From Ceratotherium simum simum (lineage: Eukaryota > Chordata > Mammalia > Perissodactyla > Rhinocerotidae), in NCBI RefSeq assembly GCF_000283155.1, contig NW_004454216.1, forward strand, positions 2,023,861 to 2,087,860: a stretch of 64,000 nt of DNA, written 5' to 3'. The notes under the pieces were generated by a model that was given only the letters and a program-made list of their open reading frames with translations, was not told the origin of the DNA and did no database searches. This document shows, in pieces, positions 25,153 to 36,439 of this stretch (the stretch's first letter is position 1; each line of letters opens with the position of its first letter). The translations under genes and the position numbers were made by a program.

Positions 25153-25720
25153 CTAGTTGTTGGTGCCGTCATTGTTATGCTAATAGTAATATGCTGTTAA
25201 TATATTGATTTTCAAAGATTCAGGGTTAAAGGAGCGTTGTGTTTAAGTTAGACTTGACCTTCATGCCGGGGCCTCTGAAAATGAAGCATTTAAAAACCTG
25301 GTTTATATTTACTTCAATAGAAGCTGACAGGAAATAGAAGTCCTTTAGGCTCTCAGGCATCCTTTCTGTTGTTTCCCTTCCCTTCCCCTTTCAATGCTGG
25401 GCAAGTTGTTTGTGTGGCTGATTGGGAAAATTAACATGCCTGAATCTTGTTTATTCTTTCTATAAAATTGGGGTTTCTGGGTAGAAAATTTTAAGCCTAC
25501 CTGAGCAGTATGTATTTTATAACTATAATTTACAATTTAGATTTTTTATTTACATACTGTCTAATTATAGTAATGTGAAAGAAAAATGTTAGCATAAGTT
25601 CTCAGAACATTAGTAAATGGATTAATATTAGAAAGTCCATTTTGTATATGATGTATATGTATATATACTAAGTGCAAAAGAGATTGAATATAAGAAACTT
25701 TCTTTCCTTGGCTTCTAGAG

Positions 25721-25885
25721 TAGCAGATGGCAAATTGTGGGCCTGTCACCTGTTTTTGTAAATAAAGTTTTATTGGAACACAGCCACACCCTTTCCATGT
25801 TGTTGTTGACTGCTTTTCCACTATACTTGCAGAATTGAGTAGGTGCAATAGAAACTATGGCCTGCAAGGTTTAACCTGTTCTAGG
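25721..25885 (+). mobile_element. Ancient nonautonomous repeat (probable DNA transposon), copy 1
   Basis: GTTTTTGTAAATAAAGTTTT, then ATTGGAACACAGCCACACCC. The same sequence occurs in reverse at 53915-54135, so this is a dispersed repeat seen twice in the window. I recognise the family but cannot name it with certainty; TIRs are eroded. Confidence 0.7.
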
Positions 25886-26550
25886 GTATTATTTTTGTGG
25901 CTCTTCTTTTACAACTTTGCTCATTCTCAGTCTCTTGGATGATTCCTTTTCATCTATCTGCCTAAATGTTGGTATTCTCCAGGATCCTCTCCTGAATATC
26001 TTACCTGTCTCTTGGGGCTTATGTGGCACCCCTGTCTAGTTAACTGCCTGGCCAGGTTTTTTAGTGTCCTTTATAGACTTTGCTTCTGCTGGAGACACTG
26101 GCCACTTCTTTGCTTATTTTACGGGCAATTTTATCTGCTCCGCTTCAATCACCATCCAGATCTCTAGCTAGAGGATAAGATGAACATATCAGATTGCTTT
26201 CTGGAACTTTACACTTCAGTGTCCCTCAGTCATTTCAAACTGAATATGTCGCAAACTGAACTCATTCATCCTGCTTCCAAAACAGCTTCTTAGGCCAGTA
26301 AATTCTACTGCCATGTTTAATAGTCACATGAGTCAGAAGCTTGATAGTTTTTATTCCCCTCCTTCCAGTTGCCAAACCAATAGCAGCAATAGGTTATCAA
26401 ATAACTGTTGATCTGCCTCTCAGAGCCATTCTCTTCCTTCCATTTTCACTGTTTCTACCTCACTGCAGGTCCTAGTTTAATGTATCTTCCCCCTCCTTTT
26501 TTTTTTTTTTTCTTCCCCCTCCTTTAGTAACGTTTTTTTTTTTCATAGCC

Positions 26551-26650
26551 NNNNNNNNNNNNNNNNNNNNNNNNNNNNNNNNNNNNNNNNNNNNNNNNNN
26601 NNNNNNNNNNNNNNNNNNNNNNNNNNNNNNNNNNNNNNNNNNNNNNNNNN
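26551..26650. other. Assembly gap, 100 N
   Basis: Exactly 100 ambiguous bases, the conventional placeholder length, so true size is unknown. A T-rich tract ends just before it. Confidence 0.99.
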
Positions 26651-26779
26651 GCCCATTCTCTGCTCAAGTGCCTGTTCCCTTGTCCCATTGGACTTCACTT
26701 ACAAAACTAAGTTAAAAGATAAAATTATGAATTTTGGGACTCTAAATCATACAGAATTACTTAAAGTATGAGACCCTTC

Positions 26780-26987
26780 TTTTTCTTTTTTTTTTTTTTT
26801 TGCTGAGGAAGGTTAGCCCCTAGCTAACATCTGTGCCAATCTTCCTTTACTTTATATGTGAATCGCCACCACAGCATGGCTCCCAAGTAGTACAGGTCTG
26901 TGCCCGGGATCCGAACCTACAAACCTGGGAAACCGAAGCGGAGCACATGGAACTTAAACCACTATGCCATGCCACAGGGCCGGCCCC
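26780..26987 (-). mobile_element. ERE SINE, antisense
   Basis: T-run start, GCTAACATCTGTGCCAATCT module, box-B complement GGATCCGAACC, head GGGCCGGCCCC. One half-module near the tail is missing. No clean target duplication was found by eye. Confidence 0.9.
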
Positions 26988-27635
26988 ATTAAGCAATTTT
27001 TTTTTTTATCTCCTGTTCCCATTTACCTATAGCACTTTCTGAGTGAGCTATACTTTTCAGATTGTGTTGCAGTTGTTGGGTTTGCTTACCCATTAGAATA
27101 TGAAACCTTTAAGGACTATGAATTTTTGTATACTCAGAGCCCTGGCTCTGACACGTAGTGGGCTTCAAAATATTTATTGTACACGTGGAGTAATTTTGAG
27201 ATGATACTCTAGCTAGCTGTAGGGTCTTTTGGGGCATCTGAATTTACTGTGGAATCAAAGATTTAGAGATGAATTAAACATTTTTTTAACCTCAGTGTGA
27301 TTACTAAGGATGGATGATGGAACTCTAGATAATCCTCATTTTTTGAAGATGATGTATTTTGGGAAAATAGTCTTCGAAGCGAAACTTTTGAAGTGAATTC
27401 TATTCTACTAAATTTTATGAAATTGGAGCTTTCTACAGTGGAGGAAAAGATCTCCTGGTAGAAGGACATTTGGTGAAGAAGAAAAGATGATAGCCACATG
27501 CTGCCTACCATATACCCACAATATTAAGCTTGCTGGTTCTTCACCTAAAAGTTTACTTTTCCCAACTTTACATAAAGGTATATGAAGTACCCTTCTGGGA
27601 ATCCCTGGACTCCACGCTTTTAGCTTCCAGAAGGT

Positions 27636-27647
27636 CCCCCCCCCCCC
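27636..27647. repeat. C homopolymer (12)
   Basis: Run of twelve C followed by a T run. Prone to length error in sequencing. Confidence 0.95.
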
Positions 27648-27920
27648 TTTTTTTAAGTGTGAGGTGTCAATTGATGTAAAGATGAACAGAAGCCTCTATG
27701 TCTAGTTTAGAGGCAGATGTATGTTAATGGTTATTGGTTAAAACAAGAAGATAATTTTTCCTTTAAATGTGCCTTTCAGGTTTTCTTATACTGGTGAAAT
27801 ATTTATTCCATCTTGAGTAGTCTTTTTAGATGGGAATGATTAGTAAGAATCTAGTTTACATGTAATTTTTTATCTTTTCTATACTGGAAAAAATTGCCTT
27901 TATAGACAGGTTGTTTACGA

Positions 27921-28111
27921 CAATGGATTTCAAATTTTTAACTATGATCCTATCATAAGAAATATGTTTTACATTGCAACCCAGTGCACAGAAAAATAAT
28001 AATGAAAAAATCCTTACTCTTACGTTGTTTAAGGTTCTATTCTATTCTATTCTCCTTCTCTATTCCCTTCTCAATGCTGATTGGCTGGGACCCATAGTTT
28101 GGAAAATACTG
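27921..28111. mobile_element. hAT-like nonautonomous DNA transposon
   Basis: The left end CAATGGATTTCAAATTTTT resembles the reverse complement of the right end (CAGTATTTTCCAAACTATGG). Internal ACATTGCAACCCAGTGCACA and a TTCTA tandem tract near 28040-28060. Flanks GTTTACGA and GTCTACAG may be a decayed 8-bp target duplication. Confidence 0.65.
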
Positions 28112-28429
28112 GTCTACAGCAAGTTTTAAGGTAGAAGTAATGACAGAAACAGGGAATTGACTCTGTGAAAGACAAAATAACCTGCTCTGAGAGCTCTGTG
28201 GGTGATAACAGAAAGATAGAAAATTAAGCTTTTGCTCTTAAGGCACTTGTAGTAAGTTAGTTGGACAAGTTGTGTGTGTACGTATGTGTTTCTCTACAGT
28301 GACTATAGTGTAATATCTGATTTCTATAAACTACTTTTTGAAAAGCATTCTTTTCTATGATACCATTGAAGTGTAGTTATAAAAATAAAACCAAGATAGT
28401 ATATAATAAATTCCAAAATATTTGTAGGT

Positions 28430-28750
28430 GCTGCAGGAATTTAGAGATCTGGTAAGATTTGTGTGAGTTGGAGCAGCTGGGGATGGCCTTGTGAAAGAGG
28501 TGGGAGTTAAATAGGAACTTAAAGGATGGGTAGAATGTGTGTAGGTAGGAGGGAAGGTTGAGACATTCCAGTGATGGTAAGTGTGACTGGTGGCTTAGAA
28601 TTGGGAATGAAATAATATATTCAGAAAAAGTGAGTAGTGAGATCTAGTTATGATCACATTGGTTGTAAGTGGAAGATAAGATTAAGTTGAAAAGGAGGGA
28701 CTAGGTTATGAAGTGATTTAGACTTTATCTAGTAGGAAATGGGGATATTT
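28430..28750 (-). mobile_element. L2 LINE fragment, antisense
   Basis: Purine-rich reversed L2 text: GGGGATGGCCTTGTGAAAG, GAGACATTCCAGTGATGG, GGACTAGGTTATGAAGTGA. Diverged; part of 28130-28430 may belong to it. Confidence 0.55.
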
Positions 28751-28764
28751 CTCTCTCTTTGAAA

Positions 28765-30119
28765 ATTTACTTTGCTAATAACATTTCCACTCCAGATCTC
28801 TTGTGGTTGCTGTTTGTATGGTATATCTTTTTCCATCCTTTTACTTTCAAGCTATTTGTGTCTTTGAATCTAAAGTGTGTCTACTGTAGAGAGAATATAG
28901 TTGGAGCATTCTTTCTTAACCAGTCTGACAATCTCTGCCTTTGATTGTATGCTTAGTTAATTATATTTTATGTAGTTTTTGATATGGTTGGAATTACTTG
29001 TGCCATGTTGCTCTTTGTTTTCTATGGCTTCCATGTTGTTTTTGTTCCTCTGTTCTCATTTATTGCCGTCTTTTGTGTTGAATGAATTTTTTTTGGTGTA
29101 CTATTTTAGGTCCATTGTTGATTTTTAACATTAAAAAATTATTTTCTTAGTGGTTGCTCTAGGAATTACAATATGCATTTCAATTTATCACAGTCTGCTT
29201 CAAGGTATACTGACTTAATTCCAGTAAAATATAGCACCTTTTCTCCAATATAGCTTCTTTTTCTTCTCCCTCCTTTCTGCTAGTATTGTCATGTGTATTA
29301 CATCTATTTATGTTATAAACCTAATACACTATTATCATAATTGCTTTATACAATTTATGTTTTTGATGGAATTAAGAGAAGAAAAGAAAAGATATATTTA
29401 TACTGTCTTATATTTTCCCATTTATATTTACCATTTCTGATGCTCTCATTTCTCCTCGTGGATTGAATTACCTCTTGGTGTCTTTTCGTTCCAGCCTGAG
29501 AAAATTGCTTTAGTATTTCTTAAAGACAGGCCTTCTACTGTAGAATATTCTCCGTCTTTTTTTTTTTTTTTTTTAAGCTGGAAATGTCTTCATTTTTTCT
29601 TGCATGCTTGAAGAATAATTTTTCTGTAGATAGCATTCTTGGTTAACAGGGTTTTTTTTCCTTTCAGGATTTTTAATTTTTTTTTATTGCCTTCTGGCCT
29701 CCATTAGTCTGCTGATTAGTCAGCAGTTAATTGTATTGTTTTTCCCATGTATGTGATGAATCATTTTTCTGCCTTCATGATTTTTTCTGTGTGGCTTCAG
29801 TTCAGAATTTATGTGCCTAGCCATGGATCTCTTTGAGTTTATGCCTTTTGGGGTTTATTAAGTTTTATGGTTCAGTGGATTAGTACTTTTGCTCAGATTT
29901 GGGAAGTTTTCAGCAATTATTTCTTCAAACATTTTTTTTCTCTTTTTTCTTTTTCTTCTTTTTCTGATACTTCCTTTATACTGATGTTGATAGATGTGAT
30001 GTTATCCTCCTGCAGGATGTCTCTGAGGCCCTGTTTATTTTTCTGCAGTCTTTGTTTTCCTCTTTGTTCTTTCAATTAAATAATTTATATTTCTCTATTT
30101 TCAAGTTCACAGATTTTTT
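28765..30119 (-). mobile_element. Host L1 LINE (28.8-33.1 kb), first segment, antisense
   Basis: Reversed L1 upstream of and including the ORF2 start: GGTATATCTTTTTCCATCCT, CCAGTCTGACAATCTCTGCC, GTTGCTCTAGGAATTACAAT, then AGTTTTCAGCAATTATTTCT of the ORF1/5' UTR part. It lacks the L1 3' half. It continues beyond the ERE and the nested L1. Confidence 0.75.
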
Positions 30120-30367
30120 GTTTTTTTTTAGTAAGAAAGATTAGCCCTGAGCTAACATCTATCACCAATCCTCCTCTTTTTTTTTTTTTTTTTTTTTTGC
30201 TGAGGAAGACTGGCCCTGGGCTAACATCCGTGCCCATCTTCCTCCAGTTTATGTGGGACGCCACCACAACATGGCTTGACAAGTGGCATGTCGGTGCACC
30301 CGGGATCCAAACCTGGGCTGCTGCAGTGGACTGCGCGCACTTAACCACTATGCCACCGGGCTGGCCC
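30120..30367 (-). mobile_element. ERE SINE, antisense, in L1
   Basis: Flanks CACAGATTTTTT (30108-30119) and CACAGATTTCTT (30368-30379), one mismatch. Two modules, box-B complement GGATCCAAACC, head GGGCTGGCCC. Confidence 0.93.
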
Positions 30368-30379
30368 CACAGATTTCTT

Positions 30380-30564
30380 TTTAAATGCCATCTCAAATCT
30401 TACCTTGAGCCCATAGTGAATCTTTCACTTCTGTTATTATACTTTTCAACTCTAATATTTCTGAGTTTTACGAGTTAATATTTCTTTATTGAAATTTTCT
30501 TATTGTGTAATTGTCATATTTTAACTTTTAAAATATGATTTTCCTTAATTCTTTGAGCTTATTT
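30380..30564 (-). mobile_element. Host L1 (28.8-33.1 kb), second segment
   Basis: Short stretch of L1 5'-region text (AAATCTTACCTTGAGCCC, CCTTAATTCTTTGAGCTTAT) between the ERE and the nested L1. Confidence 0.6.
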
Positions 30565-32127
30565 ATTCTATATTTAAAATTTTTTTCAGCTTTATTGAGA
30601 TATAGTTAACATACAACATTGTGTAAGTTTAAGGTATGCAGCATGTTGATTTGACTTACATATTGCAAAATGATTACCATCATAGCATTAGCTAACATAT
30701 CACATCTTGTAATTACCATTTTTTTTGTGTGTGGTGAGAACATTTAAGATCTACTCTCTTAGCAACTTTCAAATATACAATACAGTGTTATACTAACTAT
30801 AGTCAGCATACTGTATATGAGATCCTCAGAAGTTATTCATTTTATAACTGGAAGTTTGTACTAACATCTCGCCTTTTCCCCATCCCCCATGCTTGGTAAC
30901 CACCCTTCTAATTTGTTTGTATGAGTTTGGGTTTTTTAGATTCCACATATAAATGATATCATACAGTATTTGTCTTTCTGTCAGACTTATTTCACTTAGC
31001 ATAATGTCCTCAAGTTCCATCCATGTTCTTGCAAATGGCAGGATGTCCTTCTTTCTGATGGCTGAATAATATTCAATTTTGTATACATGTACATACATAT
31101 ATCACATTTGCTTTATCCATTCACCTGTTGATGGACACTTAGGTTGTTTTCGTGTCTTGGCTATTGTAAATAGTGCTGCAGTGAGCGTAGGGGTGCATAT
31201 ATCTTTTCCAATTAGTGTTTTCATTTTCTTTGGATAAATACCCAGAAGTGTAATTGCTGGATCTTATGGTAGTTCTATTTTTTCTATTTTAAGGAATCTC
31301 CAGACTGTTTTTCATGGTAGCTTTAGCAATTTACGTTCCCACCAACAGTGCACAAGGGTTCCCTTTTCTCCACGTCCTCGCTAACACTTGTTATTTCTTG
31401 TCTTTTTGATAATAACCATTCTAACAGGTGTGAGGTGATAGCTCATTGTGATTTTGATTTGCATTTCCCTGATGATTAGTGATGTTGAGCACCTTTTCAT
31501 GTTCCTGTTGGCCATTTGTATGTGTTCTTTGGAAAAATGTCTGTTCAGGTCCTTTGTCCATTTTTTTTTTTTTTTTTTTTTTTTTTGGTGAGGAAGATCA
31601 GCCCTGAGCTAACATCCATGCCAATCCTCTTTTTGCTGAGGAAGACTGGTCCTGGGCTAACATCTGTGCCCTTCTTCCTCTACTTTACATGGGACGCCGC
31701 CACAGCATGGCCCAACAAGTGGTGCATTGGTGTGCGCCCAGGATCCGAACCTGGGCCACCAGCAGTGGAGTGCACGCAGTTAACCGCCATGCCACAGGGC
31801 TGGCCCCCCTTTGCCCATTTGTAATTGGATTGTTTGGTTTTTTGCTAGTGAGTTGTATGAGTTCTTTATATATTTTGGCTATTAACCCCTTATCTGATAT
31901 ATGATTTGCAAATATTTTCTCCTCTTCCATAGGTTAGCTTTTCATTTTGTTGGTGGTTTCCTTTGCTGTGCAGAAGCTTTTTAATTTGACATAGTTTCAC
32001 TTGTTTATTTTCACTTTTGTTGCCTTTGCTTTTGGTGTCAGATCTAAAAAAATTATTGCCAAGACCACTGTCAAGAAGCTTACCTCTATGTTGTCTTCTA
32101 GAAGTTCTACAGTTTCAGATCTTTAGG
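30565..32127 (-). mobile_element. Nested L1 LINE, antisense, 5'-truncated
   Basis: A-tail side at about 30580, 3' UTR to 30850 (CAGCTTTATTGAGATATAGT), then ORF2. The - strand frame ending in 30826-31098 reads KIEYYSAIRKKDILPF and WMELEDIMLSEISLTERQ, the ORF2p C-terminus. The upstream text ends near AGAAGTTCTACAGTTTCAG. An ERE sits inside at 31564-31807. Candidate target duplication TTCTTTGAGCTTATTT (30549-30564) and TTCTTTGAACATAATT (32128-32143). Confidence 0.85.
31564..31807 (-). mobile_element. ERE SINE, antisense, in nested L1
   Basis: Flanks CCTTTGTCCATTT and CCTTTGCCCATTT (from about 31551 and 31808) differ at one base. Two modules, box-B complement GGATCCGAACC, head GGGCTGGCCCC. It splits the L1 text GGTCCTTTGTCCATTTT from its continuation GTAATTGGATTG. 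Confidence 0.95.
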
Positions 32128-33080
32128 TTCTTTGAACATAATTGCTGCTTTGTATTCTTGTCTGCTAAATCCAACAGCTGTGTCTAGCCAGTCAGTTTCT
32201 ATTGGCTGCTGTTTTTTTTTTTTTTTTTTTAACCTCAGTATAGGTCAGCTTTTCCTGTGGTTTGCATGTCTCACAAGTTTTTTTGGACAATTGAACATTT
32301 TAGATAATATATTGTAGCAACTCTGGATTCTAAGTTTTTTTTAAATCCTCCTGAAGATTGTTTTGGGATTTTTCTTTACAACTTCCCTGCATCTAATATA
32401 TAGAATCTTTCTCCTCCACAGTTTGAAGCCCCTGAATTCTGTTTCAAATTTTTTATTCTAGGCAGCTATTGGTTAGAGACTGTGCTCACAAATTTGAGTT
32501 TATAAAGCTTCCATCGTTTTTTGATGATTCTGTACGTGGATTGGAGAGTACTTTCAAAATTTAGGTAGTTTTTAAGACGACTTCAGCTTTTACTTTATCC
32601 GAGGCCGTCTTGAGTCTCCTCTGCATGTGTGCACAGCCTTTCCGCCAGCCAGGGATGTGTGGAGGGCTTATTTATTAGCCCTTCTATGCCCCTCTCATTT
32701 CCAGGGTCTCCCTCTTAAATTTCTTAGTGTTCTGCCAGTCTGTCATTTTCCTCAGCTGGGACTGCATCCTCAGAGTAGCAGAGCTGTGGGCTTTCTTACT
32801 TTGTTTCCTATCACATTGCTACTTTTACTGCCAGTGCCACTGGACATGGGGTTTTGCTCTCTGTTCTAAATGATGGTAGCTTCCTCTGGAAACAAAATTC
32901 CTGGTTTTCATGGCCACCCGTCCCCTGGTAAAACTACCTCAACTGTCTGAGCTGGGGGTGGGGGAGTGGTGGTAGCATCCCCTGGCATGAAGGCCACTGC
33001 CACTCCCCCCCACACACATACACTGTCTTAACTCCAATATCTAGCCATATTTCATGAATAAATGCATCTCGATTTCTTGT
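32128..33080 (-). mobile_element. Host L1 (28.8-33.1 kb), third segment (5' UTR-like)
   Basis: The text continues the host element after the nested L1: TTGTCTGCTAAATCCAACAG, GGACAATTGAACATTTTAGA, TATATTGTAGCAACTCTGG. The right part (32600-33080) is GC-richer, as expected of an L1 5' UTR, and is less securely assigned. Confidence 0.6.
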
Positions 33081-33184
33081 TGCCTTTGGTTGATCTCTAG
33101 AGCCCTGAAATGGTTGTTTTTATAGGTGTTTTGGGGGAGTGAATTTGTCCATCTCTTCATTCTACTGTAGCTGGAAATCTCCTC

Positions 33185-34310
33185 TCGTTTTGAACTTTCT
33201 GTCTTCTTAGTCCATCTCCTGTGTCTCCCAGCCCCACTTTAATTTACTCTAGTTAGGCTTTTGTCACTACTGTTCTACTGAAATCACTCTTGTAAGAGTC
33301 ACCAGCATCCTGCATTTGCCATATCCAATTGTCAGTTTTCTGTTTTCATCTTAATCAGCCTTTCAGCAGCTTTTGGCATAAATGGTCACTCCCTTTTTCT
33401 GAAAACTCTTTTTTCAGCTTGCCTTCTAAGATAACATTCTCTCCTGTTTTTCATCCTACTTCATTGGCTTGATTCATTCACTTGTTTCACTCCTTTTCAT
33501 ACCTACGAGTATTTTTTTTTTGTCTGAACTTCTTCCCTAAGTGATACCATTGGGTCCCCTTGTTTAAGTCCTCTTCATGCAGATGACCCCCAGATGCATA
33601 TTTCCAGCCCCAACTTCTACCCTAAGCCTCAGTATTTTCACTTGGATGTCTAATAAGGATTTCGAACTTATTAGATGGAAAACAGAACTTTTGACCCGCT
33701 TTCTCCCTCAAATTTATTCTCTTCAATTTTTAGAATGATCTTTTAAAAAGGTAAGTCAGATCATGTCATTTTCCTGGTCAGAACCTCGTTGGCTTTCCTT
33801 TACATTTAGTGTGAAATTCAGTTTCTTTCCATGATTAACATATCCCCTGCCTACCTCTTTGAACTTAACATATCCCCTGCCTACCTCTTTGAACTTATCT
33901 CCCACCTCTCTTCTTTTATTCAGCATGCTGCAATCGCTTTATCCTTCTAGCTATTTTTTGAATATGCCAAGCTCACCTCTAGGCATCTACATTTGGAGCT
34001 TCCTATAACTGCAGTGCTCTATCCCATATCTTCACATGGTTCTCATGTTCGTATCATTCGAGTTTGTGTTCAGATCTTACCTTCTTTATGAGGTCTGCTC
34101 TGGCTTCTCTATCTAAAATATAGCCCCTTCTCTCTATCATGTTCTGTCCTCTTACTCTACATAGAGATACATTGTTTATTCCTCCCTGTCCTCTGTAGAC
34201 TGTAAGTTTCACGAGGATAGGAACTTTGTTAGATTTATTCGCTGCCATGTCCTTAACACTGAATAATGCCTGGCACAGAATTAGGTACACTATATTTGTA
34301 GAATAACTGT
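33185..34310 (+). mobile_element. L2 LINE, sense
   Basis: Long, collinear L2 match: CACTTGGATGTCTAATAAGG, CTTACCTTCTTTATGAGGTC, GACTGTAAGTTTCACGAGGA, GCCTGGCACAGAATTAGG at the 3' end. It includes a private 30-bp tandem duplication (33835-33894). No intact ORF. Confidence 0.8.
33835..33894. repeat. 30-bp tandem duplication, two identical units
   Basis: Units 33835-33864 and 33865-33894 are identical; each begins TTAACATATCCCCTGC and ends CTTTGAAC. A local duplication within the L2 copy. Confidence 0.95.
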
Positions 34311-35934
34311 TTTCTATAGAATTAGTATGTCATTAGTGAACTAATAAAGAATGATTCAGTAAAAATGGCTAGGCTTGGGTTGTACATTTACATGCATTAG
34401 TAATATATGTTGTCTATTAGTTGTATATTTAAATGCATCTTAGGCATGAACTTTGTTTGCCTAATACTGACTTGATTAATACTTATAAATATTGCTGTAT
34501 GAAATTTGTATTTTGGGTCTTTTATGGAATTTTAAAATGAGAAAATTTAAGCCTCCTTTGTTAAAGAATAGAATATGAACAGAAGAGTAAGAGTAGATGA
34601 ATATGTAAGTCCATGTACTTGCTTCACTTATGCATCTTTTCTGATAAAAGATAGTATGCATAATCTTTCACAACTTCTGTTATCTGGGAATTTAATAGTT
34701 CTCTGTTACCTTGGCTAATGAGTCTGGAAAAATAGATAGCTTATTTTAACATAGTTGGCTATGTTGAACAATCAATCTTAATATGTGTATATCATGAGAG
34801 GGAGTGAGTCCTAGCGTGCTAGTAGTTCTCCCGCAAAACTAGCTACCTAGATGTGAATTGGCAAAATATAGGCATACTGCCAGAAATAGCTTCAATTTGG
34901 AATGGAAATGGGCACAGTTTTGGAATTGGTAACGTTTTCTATGTCCTCTGCAACAGTCAAAACTTAGAGTCCAACATCAGTTATTACCTTTGTTAAAACA
35001 ATTATACTGTTCTGAGTTTCTATTTATTGCTTCAGCTATAAACATTTTATAGCAAGTAATAGAGTGAAAGCTTGGTGTCTCACAAAAGAATTTTAAATAT
35101 CACTGTATACATAAGCCTAACTCTCATGGTCAGTTTAAAAGGACAGAGAAAGAGTCCTCTTGAGTTTCCTGTTTCCCTGAGAGGACATGCTAAAACAATC
35201 ATAGAGCCTATTGGAAGTTTCTAGAGGAAGAGGAACATTCGCTTATTCCTGCTACCATCTTCTAAGAACCGGAGCCTACTCTGCTCTAGGACAGTTCTGC
35301 TTATTAGGCTCCTCGTCCCCTATGCATCCTCCTCCTCTTTTTTTGGCCTTTTTTTCTAACCTTAACAGCATTTCCCTTCCAGATTCCCAGGTATATACTT
35401 TATGTTGTCTAGCTCTTCTAAGTCATTATTTTAACTGAAATTTTAGATTTTCGATCCATGTAGCTGGTATTTTGGTATTCTTTCTTTGTGTTATGTAATT
35501 TGGCCTTTATTAACTGGATTTCTGACAGCCAAATATATTGTTGGAATTTATCTTCTTTGTTAATATATACTCCTGATTATTACTGCAAAACTTAAGGTGT
35601 TAGGAAGTCATTATATTATTTAATGTTTTCTTTCCATGAAGAATGAGCGTAACTTTGAAACTCTCCGAAGGGAAAATTATTTGTGTGGTGCATTAATTTA
35701 TCAGGCCTGTATAATTTCTAGTATGCCATATTTTAACTCTCTAAAACTTAGCAACTGAGCCCTACTAATGGGGCTGACTTTCAAATTTTCCACTGTATCT
35801 TGGAAAGCAATAGGGCTTGTAAGGGTTTTCTTTGCACCCAAATTCATTTGTGTGGTGAGAAATTTGATTTTTATTATAGTTGCAAAAAATTACAGTAGTA
35901 ATAGCTCATTTCAGATATCTTACATACAATAGAC

Positions 35935-36216
35935 CAGTGCTTCTCAAGCTATTTGTGGTGAAGTACTAGTTTTAAAATTTCTGATTCATTAAAGACTGAT
36001 ATTTTTGTAAAATACAATACAAATGAATTACTAGAAAAGTGAAATTTTAAAAAGTACAAAATATAGGCCCCCCTTTTTATTATAAGATTCATAGATATAA
36101 AATTTTCTGTCAGATTGCTAGAAGAGATTGTAAACACCTATTCTCAACTTCTGTATTTATTTTATTGCAGAGCAGTAATAAATAGTTCGTAACAAATAGT
36201 TTGCAAGTCAGCACTG
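35935..36216. mobile_element. hAT-like nonautonomous DNA transposon
   Basis: The left terminus CAGTGCTTCTCAAGCTATTT resembles the reverse complement of the right terminus, CAGTGCTGACTTGCAAAC. Flanks AATAGAC and CTATAGAC suggest a target duplication. It lies 140 bases upstream of exon 3. Confidence 0.65.
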
Positions 36217-36355
36217 GTCTATAGACCATACTTTTCAGTGACATATCTAGACCCTGCTGTTTGTAGTGTTTAATGTTATTTCAGAAGCATCTTAGTCAAT
36301 AATGATGAATAGCAGTTATCCTTTAAAAAAATATTTTCATGTGTTTCCTTTTCAG

Positions 36356-36439
36356 AACCGAGAGCTCCAAATCATGAGAAAGCTAGATCACTGTAACATA
36401 GTCCGGTTGCGGTATTTCTTCTACTCAAGTGGTGAGAAG
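36356..36439 (+). CDS. GSK3B: GSK3B exon 3: alpha-C helix region
   Basis: 84-base, phase 0-0 exon coding [18 protein letters not shown] and on to SSGEK, residues 95-122. Acceptor TTTCCTTTTCAG ends at 36355; donor AAG|GTAGGT at 36439/36440. It holds Arg-96, part of the pocket that binds the priming phosphate of substrates, and Glu-97 of the alpha-C helix, which pairs with Lys-85 in the active kinase (established for the family). The reading frame is open and I see no substitution relative to the mammalian protein as I recall it. It sits between two very long introns and would be easily missed by ORF length alone. Confidence 0.98.

Larger units (their letters stand above)
25905..27200 (+). mobile_element. 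L2 LINE, sense, interrupted by gap and ERE
   Basis: ORF-derived and 3' text: TTTCAAACTGAATATGTCGC, AACTGAACTCATTCATCCTG, then after the gap and ERE, CCATTAGAATATGAAACCTT and CAAAATATTTATTGTAC at the 3' end. The 100-N gap (26551-26650) and the ERE at 26780-26987 lie inside. Diverged. Confidence 0.65.

Noticed and set aside
30826..31098. Minus-strand 90-codon ORF
   Set aside because: C-terminal end of L1 ORF2p plus 3' UTR read-through.
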